DNA of 64,000 nucleotides from Phycisphaerales bacterium (GTDB taxonomy: Bacteria; Planctomycetota; Phycisphaerae; Phycisphaerales; UBA1924). The DNA lies in contig DASPKU010000021.1 of NCBI GenBank assembly GCA_035627955.1, positions 1 to 64,000 on the forward strand, written 5' to 3'. Within the stretch, counting starts at the first letter, position 1; every line of letters starts with the position of its first letter. The notes beneath the pieces are model-generated. The model saw nothing but the letters and a program-made list of their open reading frames with translations, was not told the DNA's origin and ran no database searches. The position numbers and the translations under genes were made by a program. This document shows positions 24,825 through 31,956 of this stretch, in pieces.

Positions 24825-24836
24825 GGAGGGACTTCA

Positions 24837-25688
24837 ATGACGCAGCAACAGGTAGGCGCAGTGATCAGGCAGCGGCGGCAGGAGCTCGGCCTTTCGCTCC
24901 AGCGCGTCGCCGACGGTGCGGGCTGCGCGAAGAGTCTGCTCTCGGCCGTCGAGAACGGGGACCGCAACCCGCCCGGTGATGAGATCCTCCGCCGCATCGA
25001 ATCGGTGCTCGCGCTTCCACCGGGCCAGCTCGTCGCCGCCGCGGCGTGGCAGCGCGGGCTGGATGCCGGCGGCGCGCCGGTGCGCGAGGGTGTGGCGAAA
25101 CTGCAGGACCAGCAGCGCGTGGCCCAGCGCCTGGCCGAGCTGCTGAAAACCAAGGGGGAAAAGAGCGGCTCCATCGACACGCTCTACCGCAGCGGTGAGC
25201 TGCGCCGGCTGGTTGACCAGCTCTCGGGCGGGCGCGAGAGCGCCGCGGCATCGGGCGGGGTCGTCCCCATCGCGCTCCCGCGCGAGGTGCCGCTCATCAA
25301 CAAGGTCGCGGCCGGCTACCCGAAGGAGTTCACCGACCTGGGATACCCCGCGCGCGTGGCGGACGAGTACGTGCGCTGCCCGGACCTGGATGACCCCGAC
25401 GCGTTCGCGTGCCGCGTGGTGGGTGACTCGATGCAGCCGGTGTACACCGAGGGGGACATCGTGGTGTTCAGCCCGACAAAGACGGTGAAGAGCGGCATGG
25501 ACTGCTTCGCGCGCCTCGAGCCCGACCACGAGTCGACGTTCAAGCGCGTGTACCTGGAGCACGGCAAGGACGGCGAGGAGCTGATCCGCCTTCAGCCGCT
25601 TAACAGCGCCTACCCGCCGAGAGTCGTCGGGCGCGAACAGGTCGCCGGGCTCTACGCGGCCGTCAGCGTCATGCGCAAAATTGTCTGA
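24837..25688 (+). CDS. XRE-S24 transcriptional repressor (LexA/cI-like autoprotease)
   Basis: The protein has 283 residues. An XRE-type HTH spans about residues 5-60 (GLSLQRVADGAGCAKSLLSA). The C-terminal S24 domain has a catalytic Ser198 in VVGDSMQP, a candidate general-base Lys236 in STFKRVYL and an Ala159-Gly160 bond in KVAAGYP that fits the self-cleavage site of LexA and phage repressors. It would therefore be inactivated by self-cleavage on DNA damage. It diverges from the HTH-ATPase-GNAT-terminase operon across a region holding an operator-like palindrome, so it is the likely regulator of that operon. Confidence 0.88.
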   Translation: MTQQQVGAVIRQRRQELGLSLQRVADGAGCAKSLLSAVENGDRNPPGDEILRRIESVLALPPGQLVAAAAWQRGLDAGGAPVREGVAKLQDQQRVAQRLAELLKTKGEKSGSIDTLYRSGELRRLVDQLSGGRESAAASGGVVPIALPREVPLINKVAAGYPKEFTDLGYPARVADEYVRCPDLDDPDAFACRVVGDSMQPVYTEGDIVVFSPTKTVKSGMDCFARLEPDHESTFKRVYLEHGKDGEELIRLQPLNSAYPPRVVGREQVAGLYAAVSVMRKIV

Positions 25689-25939
25689 GGGGTCCATCAA
25701 CGCACAAAGCTGTGCGGTGCAGCGGTGTTTCAGCGCAGTTTTCCGTCTTCATTCGACGGTGGGCAGGCGAGCGCGCCACGTGGTAGCACGGCCACGCGAT
25801 TTTCTGAAACAAAATGCGTGCATGCCGGTACCACGTCCGTTAGGATCGGCCACTGTTAAGACAGGCAAGCTGAACGACGACCCGTGCGTGACGTCCTTCC
25901 GGGAAAATCGTCGGACTCCTTAGAGGGAAGGGGGCTCCG

Positions 25940-26728
25940 ATGTCAGGGGAAAAGAACGGAACTTTGGAGGACCCCGGCAGGGGTTCAGAGTCGGGGCTGG
26001 TCGGGCTCGAGCCTCTCCGCGGCAGGGGTGATCGCGGAGAGGAGCCGGTTCCGACCTTCAAGCTCGGCGAGCGGCGACCGCCGGAGCTCACGCTGCTTCC
26101 GGCGTTGGACGCGATCCCGGGCCCGCGTCTCCAGGAGATCGCCACGTGCCTGGGGCTGTGGAACATCGAGGGGCTGAACAGGGACGAGCTGATCCGGCTG
26201 ATGCAGCGGGCCCCGCTGGTGAATGTCGACGCGGTGTGGACGCAGATGAGCACGCTGGAGCGCGGGCTCGCGCGCCGGGCCCTGGCGAAAGCCGCGCAGG
26301 TGTGCGAGGTGAAGCCGCCGGCCGAGCCGCCGGTGGTCCGCAGCCTCTTCGAAGTTCTCGATCCCCGCGTGCTGTCCACCCGGCTGGGCCTTGGAATGAA
26401 GGACGCGCTGCTGGCAGGCGTTGAGAGCGCCACCCGGCGCCTGTTTTCCCTGCTGACGCTGCTCTCGGTCGCCCGCCTGACGGAGGTGGGGCGGACGCTC
26501 GGCCTGGAATGCAAGGACCACCTGTCATTGGCGCGCGGCATTGAGCACCACCGCGTCCCCACGCGCGAAGTTCTGGCCGTCATGACGGACCGCGAGCTCC
26601 GAACGGCGATGGCTGTCTGGGCCGTCACCGCTCCACGCGAGGAAGTCATGGAGCACCTGGCGCAGACCATCGACGGCGTGCACCTGGGCGCTCGGGAGCG
26701 GAGCCCTGACGCGGGTTCCGGCGCCTAG
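25940..26728 (+). CDS. Hypothetical protein with SAP/Rho-N-like segment
   Basis: The protein has 262 residues. After a disordered N-terminus, LQEIATCLGLWNIEGLNRDE followed by LIRLM (about residues 64-88) matches the spacing of SAP or Rho-N helix-extended-helix modules, which bind nucleic acids. The rest is helical and unfamiliar. GGAAGGGGG precedes the ATG by 6 nt. The 251 bp between this gene and the repressor hold no gene, and I see only short inverted repeats there. Confidence 0.55.
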   Translation: MSGEKNGTLEDPGRGSESGLVGLEPLRGRGDRGEEPVPTFKLGERRPPELTLLPALDAIPGPRLQEIATCLGLWNIEGLNRDELIRLMQRAPLVNVDAVWTQMSTLERGLARRALAKAAQVCEVKPPAEPPVVRSLFEVLDPRVLSTRLGLGMKDALLAGVESATRRLFSLLTLLSVARLTEVGRTLGLECKDHLSLARGIEHHRVPTREVLAVMTDRELRTAMAVWAVTAPREEVMEHLAQTIDGVHLGARERSPDAGSGA

Positions 26729-26749
26729 ATGCTTTGAGGGACCCGCGGC

Positions 26750-27229
26750 TCAGTGCAGCGTGTGCATGACGCGTGCGCCGTCATCCAGCAGCGAGCGGAT
26801 CTCCGCCTTCACCCGCTCGAGCGTGGAAGGGTCGTCGGCCGCGAGGCACCACGTGAACCCGCCGTGACCCTTGAGTTCCTGGAAGAGCACGACCCGCGTT
26901 TCTTCTGATGCAGGTCCGAGCCGGCGCGAGATGGTGATGCAGAGCAGCCCGCCGTCGTGCGGCAGCTGGAGCAGCCAGCCGGCGTCACCGGGCATGCCGC
27001 CGAGGGCCTCGGAAAGGTCTGAGCCCTTTGGCGCCCCCAGCCAGCGCATCGGCCCCAGCAGCTCTCGGAGCGCATCGGCGATGGGCGTGCGCAGGACGGG
27101 CGTGGGCTGGTTGTTGGGCGGGGGGTGCGTCGGGCGAGCGGTGCTCGGCCGCGACCGGGGCTCGTCATGACGCCCCGGAGCCCCGCGACGAGAGTCGGTC
27201 CTGGAGTTGTTGGAGCAGTGCCGATCCAT
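26750..27229 (-). CDS. Hypothetical protein
   Basis: The protein has 159 residues. The N-terminal 55 residues are Arg/Pro/Ser-rich. The folded part (LLQLPHDGGLLCITISRRLG, then TRVVLFQELKGHGGFTWCLA) alternates beta strands and loops like a small alpha/beta domain. No family is recognised. ATG 27229 is preferred; an in-frame start at 27346 would extend the protein through an AT-richer stretch that looks like a promoter. Confidence 0.5.
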   Translation of the reverse strand: MDRHCSNNSRTDSRRGAPGRHDEPRSRPSTARPTHPPPNNQPTPVLRTPIADALRELLGPMRWLGAPKGSDLSEALGGMPGDAGWLLQLPHDGGLLCITISRRLGPASEETRVVLFQELKGHGGFTWCLAADDPSTLERVKAEIRSLLDDGARVMHTLH

Positions 27230-27370
27230 GGCTCTTCCGGGAAGTAGTACGCGCTCGTCGTGAGCGCGCCGCAAACGGATCGTGTAGTGCTTTGGAACGT
27301 TCCGTTTACAGCTAAACGCTTGGCGTTCGTTCGCATTGTCGTGCACCGCATGAAAATCGATCCTTCAACG

Positions 27371-27404
27371 AAAAAGCCGGGCCATGATCTCTCGCTGGCC
27401 CGGC
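27371..27404 (-). terminator. Intrinsic terminator (minus strand)
   Basis: GCCGGGCCA (27376-27384) and TGGCCCGGC (27396-27404) are perfect arms, and AAAAA at 27371-27375 is a T-tract on the minus strand. No clear minus-strand gene ends just upstream of it, so it may end a short non-coding transcript. Confidence 0.7.
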
Positions 27405-27510
27405 TTCCAGGAGCGGCCGCCCCGTCGGGGGCGTTGGGGCGGCCAGCACATGACTCAGTTGGGCCGGACCGGGGTGAAGGTCTGCTGGAGGTCGTGTGAA
27501 CGTCCCGCGC

Positions 27511-27545
27511 ACGAAAAAAGCAAAAGCCGGGCACGAAGGCCCGGC
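27511..27545 (-). terminator. Second intrinsic terminator (minus strand)
   Basis: GCCGGGC (27526-27532) and GCCCGGC (27539-27545) pair around a 6-nt loop. On the minus strand they are followed by TTTT, two bases and TTTTTT. Together with the terminator at 27371-27404 it brackets a GC-rich hairpin at about 27412-27442. The 604 bp between the genes at 27229 and 27834 hold these signals and no convincing gene. Confidence 0.7.
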
Positions 27546-27833
27546 TCGCATCCACGGCGTCGCTTGGGATTCGCGCCACCGCATCCGCACGTGCATGGTG
27601 CCTCGGTGGTTGTGACTGCTTGTGAGTGACCGGTTAAATCGATACCACCGGCTTGCCAACACCGACCGGCTTCAAAGTGCGTCCAACCCGACGAACAGGT
27701 GAGCGCCCTTGGAGCCCCGCACCCGGTCGGCGCTTGAAAGTTCAGGTTAGGAACAACTCCGCAACACATTGGCGGCGTAGCACTTGTGAGTACGTTCAAC
27801 CGGCGGGCCAAGGCCGCCGGGCAAGGGGCACCG

Positions 27834-29099
27834 ATGTCACCAGGTCAGGACGATCAGCGGGCGCTGGGCCTCGAAGGAACCGCACGCCATACGCCGGGCC
27901 GCGCCGCGGGACGCGCCCAGCCGGAGCCGGCCCGCGGTGACAACGGCAACGACGCCGCGCTCCTCCGCCGCCTCGCCCGCAGCCAGGCCCGCTACAAAGC
28001 GATTGTCACCGTCTCGTCCAACCTCGTGTGGGTGCGCGATGCCCAGCTTCGCTTCACCGAGCCCTGCCCCGACTGGGAGCGCTTCACCGGCCAGCGCTAC
28101 GAGGAGTACGCCGGGCACGGCTGGATCGACGCCATCCACCCAGAGGACCAGCCCCGCGTGCGCGAGAAGATGCACCACGCGCTCGAAACCGCCGAGCCCA
28201 TGATCCGCCTGCGCTACCGCCTCCGCCACCTCGCCGACCAGGGCACGCTCGAGTGGCGGCATGTCGAGATCACCGCCTCACCCGTGCAAGACGACGACGG
28301 TCAGGTCATCGAGTGGGTCGGCATGGTGCAGGACCGCACCGCCCAGCACGAGTGGGAGAGCCAGAAGGCCCGCCAGACCGAAGAGCTCGCCCGCAGCAAC
28401 CGCGACCTCGAGGACTTCGCCTACATCGCCGCGCACGATCTCAAGGAACCGCTGCGCGGGATCCGCCTCATCGCAAGCTTCCTCGAGGAGGACAGCCAGA
28501 GCAAGCTCGACGAGGACGGCAAGCGACGCATCGCCCAGCTCCAGGAGCTCTGCGGCCGCATGCAGATGCTGCTGGATTCACTGCTCGAATCGGCCAAGGT
28601 CTCGAGCGTCCCCATGACCCACGAGTGGCTCGAGGTGCCCGGCGTCGTCGGTGAGGCCGTGCAGCTCGTCGGCGCCCGCGTGCGTGAGGGCAACGCGCAG
28701 GTCTCCGTGCACGAGAGCGCCCACGGCGTGCGTCTCTGGGGCGACCCCGCCCGCCTCGCCCAGGTCCTCGCCAACCTCATCGCCAACGGCATCAAGTACA
28801 ACGAGTCGCCCGCGAAAACCATCGAGGTCGGCGTCGCCTCACGCGACGGCGGCCAGGCCACGCTCTACGTGCGTGACAATGGCATCGGCGTGCCCGAGGA
28901 CAAGCACTGCGAGGTCTTCCGCATGTTCCGCCGCCTGCACCCGCGCGAGTGCTACGGCGGCGGTGCGGGCGCAGGGCTCTCCATCGTCAAGAAGATCGTC
29001 GAGCGCCACGCGGGGCGCGTGTGGCTCGAATCCGACGGCCCCGGCAAGGGCTCAACCGTGTACCTGACTCTGCCGACCGAACCCGGCCACTCTTCTTGA
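27834..29099 (+). CDS. PAS-domain sensor histidine kinase (soluble)
   Basis: The protein has 421 residues from ATG 27834, which has AAGGGG at ribosome-binding distance; an in-frame GTG at 27786 is the alternative. There are no membrane segments. One PAS domain lies at about 60-180 (RFTEPCPDWERFTGQRYEEY). The HisKA box is FAYIAAHDLKEPLRGI, the N box LANLIANGIKYNE, the G1 box RDNGIGVPE and the G2 region GGGAGAGLSIVKKIV. The closest type is phytochrome-like or bacteriophytochrome-associated kinases with a single PAS. No response regulator is adjacent. Confidence 0.9.
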   Translation: MSPGQDDQRALGLEGTARHTPGRAAGRAQPEPARGDNGNDAALLRRLARSQARYKAIVTVSSNLVWVRDAQLRFTEPCPDWERFTGQRYEEYAGHGWIDAIHPEDQPRVREKMHHALETAEPMIRLRYRLRHLADQGTLEWRHVEITASPVQDDDGQVIEWVGMVQDRTAQHEWESQKARQTEELARSNRDLEDFAYIAAHDLKEPLRGIRLIASFLEEDSQSKLDEDGKRRIAQLQELCGRMQMLLDSLLESAKVSSVPMTHEWLEVPGVVGEAVQLVGARVREGNAQVSVHESAHGVRLWGDPARLAQVLANLIANGIKYNESPAKTIEVGVASRDGGQATLYVRDNGIGVPEDKHCEVFRMFRRLHPRECYGGGAGAGLSIVKKIVERHAGRVWLESDGPGKGSTVYLTLPTEPGHSS

Positions 29100-29213
29100 C
29101 CCACCCCTGAGCCTTGAAGCTTGAAGCCGCATCCCCTGCCCGGGTATGCTCCCCGGCCCGTGGTGAACGCGGGGTCACGCGACGAGGCGTGGCAGCAGGG
29201 GGAACCGCTCAGC

Positions 29214-29423
29214 ATGACCTTGCCGCAGGTGATCATCCGTTTGTCGAGCGCGAGGCTGCGCGCGGTGGCCGCGGAGCTGGGCGTCGACGGGCTCGAAGAG
29301 GCGCCCGACGCAGCTGTGATGGAAATTGTCCTCGACCGCCTCGCCGAGCGTGCCCTCGGCGTCGATTGGGTGCTCGCACGCGTGCCTGCCGGCGAGGTCC
29401 CCGTGCTGCCGGCGAGCAACTAG
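29214..29423 (+). CDS. Small hypothetical protein
   Basis: The product has 69 residues from ATG 29214, which follows AGGGGGAA at about 10 nt; an in-frame ATG at 29121 would give 100 residues. It is helical (ARLRAVAAELGVDGLEE, then VMEIVLDRLAERALGVDWVL). No motif is recognised. Confidence 0.45.
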   Translation: MTLPQVIIRLSSARLRAVAAELGVDGLEEAPDAAVMEIVLDRLAERALGVDWVLARVPAGEVPVLPASN

Positions 29424-29456
29424 TCCGCACGCCCGCTACGACCTGGTCCGGATCCG

Positions 29457-29612
29457 CTACTTGCGGACCACCACCTTGTCGCGCGTGTCCGGCTTCTCCT
29501 TGAACCGCTTGTGCTCGGCGTCGGCCCACTTGTCCGCCTGCTTCCACCACCACAGCGTGAACGGGATGCCGATGACAACGACCAGGGCCATGACGATCCA
29601 CATGATGGTCAT
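29457..29612 (-). CDS. Small single-span membrane protein
   Basis: The product has 51 residues: a hydrophobic helix (MTIMWIVMALVVVIGIPFTL) followed by WWWKQ and a basic tail. This is the layout of small accessory membrane proteins. Its start lies 110 bp downstream of a DUF218 gene on the same strand, with a long hairpin between them. Function is unknown. Confidence 0.55.
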   Translation of the reverse strand: MTIMWIVMALVVVIGIPFTLWWWKQADKWADAEHKRFKEKPDTRDKVVVRK

Positions 29613-29633
29613 GAGCGATGGTAGACCATTCCA

Positions 29634-29723
29634 AAAGAGCCGATCGCGCAAGCGATCGAGTGTTTCCCCGGTTTGATGCGTGGGTCACTCGGCCTGCCGG
29701 CTCGCTCACGCGATCGGCTCTTT
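29634..29723 (-). terminator. Long hairpin after the DUF218 gene
   Basis: AAAGAGCCGATCGCG (29634-29648) and its exact complement (29709-29723) enclose 60 bp. On the minus strand the hairpin begins at the DUF218 stop codon and ends in TTTT. It could act as a terminator or be another fold-back repeat. Confidence 0.5.
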
Positions 29724-30664
29724 CAGCAGACGTAATACCACCACCACGCCGCCACCTCGCGACCCATGAACACCGGCAGCGCTCGCAATGCCCGCCCCTG
29801 CGGCGATGGGGCCGTGTATGCCGTGACACCCTGGTGCTCCGCCAGCAGCTTTACCCGCGGCAGGTGGTAGAAGTGGCTCACCGCAACGACCCGGGACAGG
29901 CCCAGGTCCTTGCACGCGCCGATCGTCGCTGCGGTGTTCAGCCCGCTCCGGTCCTGAGTGATGGCCGCGCACGGCACGCCCAGCGACTCCGCCAACCGCT
30001 GCATCGCCTCCGGCTCGCTGATGGCCCCGTCCCCCGGCCCGCCCGACATGACCACCCGCGGCGCCAGCCCCGCGTGGTACAGCCGCACACCCTCGCGCAC
30101 GCGGTCCGACAGCGCATCCGATGGCGTGCCGTCGGCGTACACACGCGCGCCGAACACGACGATCGCCTCAGCCGGGCGCGCGTAGTTCGTCAGTCCGAAC
30201 GTGAGCGACTGCAGCAGCGGGAACGCCCCCGCGAGCATGAGCGCCGGCACCGCGGCCAGCACGCGCCGCGCACCCACCACGGAAGGCGGGCGGGCGTGCG
30301 CCCACGCACCGCCCCAAAGGATCGCGGCAAACAGAATCGAGAGCGGCACCGGCACGTCCGACGCAATCACGCCCCGCGACAGCAGCATCCAGAACGTCAC
30401 CGCGTTCACCACGCCGATCACCGCCAGCACCGCACACGCCACTACCGCGCCCGCGCGGGCCCGACGCGAGTGAGGAATCACCACACCCGCGACGATTGCG
30501 ATACAGCAGCCCGCAAGCACGCAGCCACCGATAGCCGAGGGCAGCCACCGCAAATCGACCCACCACACATTGTGATCAGCCCCGCCGAGCCCCGCGCGCA
30601 CGAGGTTCGCAGAGCCAAACAGCGCCAGCACGCCGACGGACCAGCGCAGAATCTCACGCAGCAT
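29723..30664 (-). CDS. DUF218 (YdcF/SanA-like) membrane protein
   Basis: The protein has 313 residues. Residues 1-140 hold four or five membrane helices. The C-terminal DUF218 domain begins EAIVVFGARVYADGTPSDAL and has MSGGPGDGAISEPEAM, the loop typical of YdcF/ElyC/SanA proteins, then ITQDRSGLNTAATIG. Family members are linked to envelope biogenesis, including peptidoglycan and enterobacterial common antigen control. The gene follows a zinc-ribbon membrane protein with only 5 bp between them. Confidence 0.85.
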   Translation of the reverse strand: MLREILRWSVGVLALFGSANLVRAGLGGADHNVWWVDLRWLPSAIGGCVLAGCCIAIVAGVVIPHSRRARAGAVVACAVLAVIGVVNAVTFWMLLSRGVIASDVPVPLSILFAAILWGGAWAHARPPSVVGARRVLAAVPALMLAGAFPLLQSLTFGLTNYARPAEAIVVFGARVYADGTPSDALSDRVREGVRLYHAGLAPRVVMSGGPGDGAISEPEAMQRLAESLGVPCAAITQDRSGLNTAATIGACKDLGLSRVVAVSHFYHLPRVKLLAEHQGVTAYTAPSPQGRALRALPVFMGREVAAWWWYYVC

Positions 30665-30669
30665 GCAGG

Positions 30670-31254
30670 CTACATCGGCCGTGCCACCGAGATGTCTTCA
30701 TCTCGGTGGCCTTTCGCTCCCCGGGCCTCTCCATCGCCCCCGCCGCACTCCGGACAGGGCCGCCCAGCCAGCCCGCGCAGGTCATACCCGCACGCTTGGC
30801 ACATCCACTTCGCCCGGTACCGCGTCAGCAGGAACCAAGGCAAGATGAGCACCCCCGCCACCGGCAGCAGCTGCACCTGCATGTGCTCCGGATAGAGGTG
30901 GTACTTCCACGCGTTCGCATCCATGAACACCGCTCGCGGCGCACTCACGCGCCCCACGTGCCACCCGGCCTGCACCATCCGCCCAAGCCGCACCTTCACC
31001 TTGGCATTCCACGGCAACTCACCATTCGCAACGATGAGCGATCCGCCAACCAGTCGCACGCGCACCTTCCCCGCCTCAGGAGGAGCGGTTATCAAACTCC
31101 CATCAGGCTGCGTGACGAGCGTCACCCCCGGCGGCTGCTGATACAGCACGTACCACACGAATGACGCTGCGCACACCAGCAGCAGAATCACTCCCAGAAT
31201 AAGCTGCGCCTTCGCAACCCGGACCAACCAGCGGTGTCGGCGCGTCATCTCCAT
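30670..31254 (-). CDS. Membrane protein with C-terminal zinc ribbon
   Basis: The protein has 194 residues. It has an N-terminal membrane helix (AQLILGVILLLVCAASFVWY), a periplasmic beta-rich part, a second helix (LLPVAGVLILPWFLL), and the zinc ribbon CQACGYDLRGL plus CPECG. The last 14 residues (KGHRDEDISVARPM) are encoded by a palindromic repeat, so the native end may have differed. It is the first gene of an operon with the DUF218 gene. Confidence 0.7.
   Translation of the reverse strand: MEMTRRHRWLVRVAKAQLILGVILLLVCAASFVWYVLYQQPPGVTLVTQPDGSLITAPPEAGKVRVRLVGGSLIVANGELPWNAKVKVRLGRMVQAGWHVGRVSAPRAVFMDANAWKYHLYPEHMQVQLLPVAGVLILPWFLLTRYRAKWMCQACGYDLRGLAGRPCPECGGGDGEARGAKGHRDEDISVARPM
30681..30711. 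repeat. CCACCGAGATG palindrome at the end of a zinc-ribbon gene
   Basis: CCACCGAGATG (30684-30694) and CATCTCGGTGG (30699-30709) are perfect arms around a 4-bp loop. The repeat is part of the 3' end of the upstream coding frame and lies 6 to 20 bp before its stop. Confidence 0.85.
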
Positions 31255-31491
31255 CCCCGCATGCTAATGCCGAGCGCGTGCCGCTCGCAATCAAATCGCG
31301 CGCCCAACACCGGTCCGTCAACCCCGCGCGGCTCGCCAACATCTCCAACCCCGCCCCACACAGCACTTACGGCTGTAACAGTCACGTTTGTGCGCACACT
31401 TGTGGACATGCGCGGAATCCCTCTTTCCGCCGCGACTGCGCGCCACTAGATTCCCTCAGACGCAGCAGCCCCACCAAGCAAGGAGCCCGCC

Positions 31492-31956
31492 ATGACCGCT
31501 CATACCAGCCAGGACGCCGCGTGCGCCGACCCGCCCACAACGATCAACACGCCGTCGCCGATGCTGCAGCCCCTCTCCCCTCCCGACCGGTCCACCCTCA
31601 CCGCCCTCCTGCTCAGCGACTTCGACCCCCTCGAGACCGCCTCCAGCGCGCAGTCAACCCCCTTCGACATCGTCGCCTTCTCCACCCGCCCCGAGATCGC
31701 GCCCTACATCCTCGCCCATCGCGAGCTCACGCTTGCGCGCATGGAAACCCAAGCTCTCGAAACGCTCGCCCGCCTGCTCACACCCCCGCCCCACCCAACG
31801 AAGCAGCTCGAACACCACAACATCGAAGCCCGCCGCAGCGCCACCACCATCCTGCGCGCGGTCGCGAACGCACGCGCGGCGATCAGCCGCCGCCGCGCCG
31901 CACACGTTCAGTCCCATGACTCCTATGAGTCCTATGCCGCCAAGCCTGCCTCTGAC
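31492..31956 (+). CDS. Hypothetical protein with unresolved 3' end (open frame runs antisense through nuoG)
   Basis: AAGGAG lies 7 nt upstream of ATG 31492, so the start looks genuine. The first 155 or so residues look like a real protein (a Pro/Thr-rich N-terminus, then helical LAHRELTLARMETQALETLA and EARRSATTILRAVANARAAI). No stop occurs before 33720, but from 31957 the frame only mirrors nuoG. I therefore end the entry where nuoG begins. The original stop may have been lost by a deletion that joined the two genes. The helical layout resembles small terminase subunits weakly. The upstream region has TGTGCGCACA, similar to a sequence in the terminase operon promoter. Confidence 0.4.

Noticed and set aside
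20646-25688. Intact prophage
   Set aside because: No integrase, portal, capsid, tail or lysis genes and no att-like direct repeats were found around the terminase module.
27546-27640. tRNA gene on the minus strand
   Set aside because: A GCGCGAATCC string resembles a T-loop, but no acceptor stem or anticodon arm could be paired.
27455-27811. Small Cys-rich minus-strand protein (APCTCGCGG)
   Set aside because: The frame runs through a strong terminator hairpin and the upstream part overlaps the promoter area of the kinase gene. No ribosome-binding site is seen.
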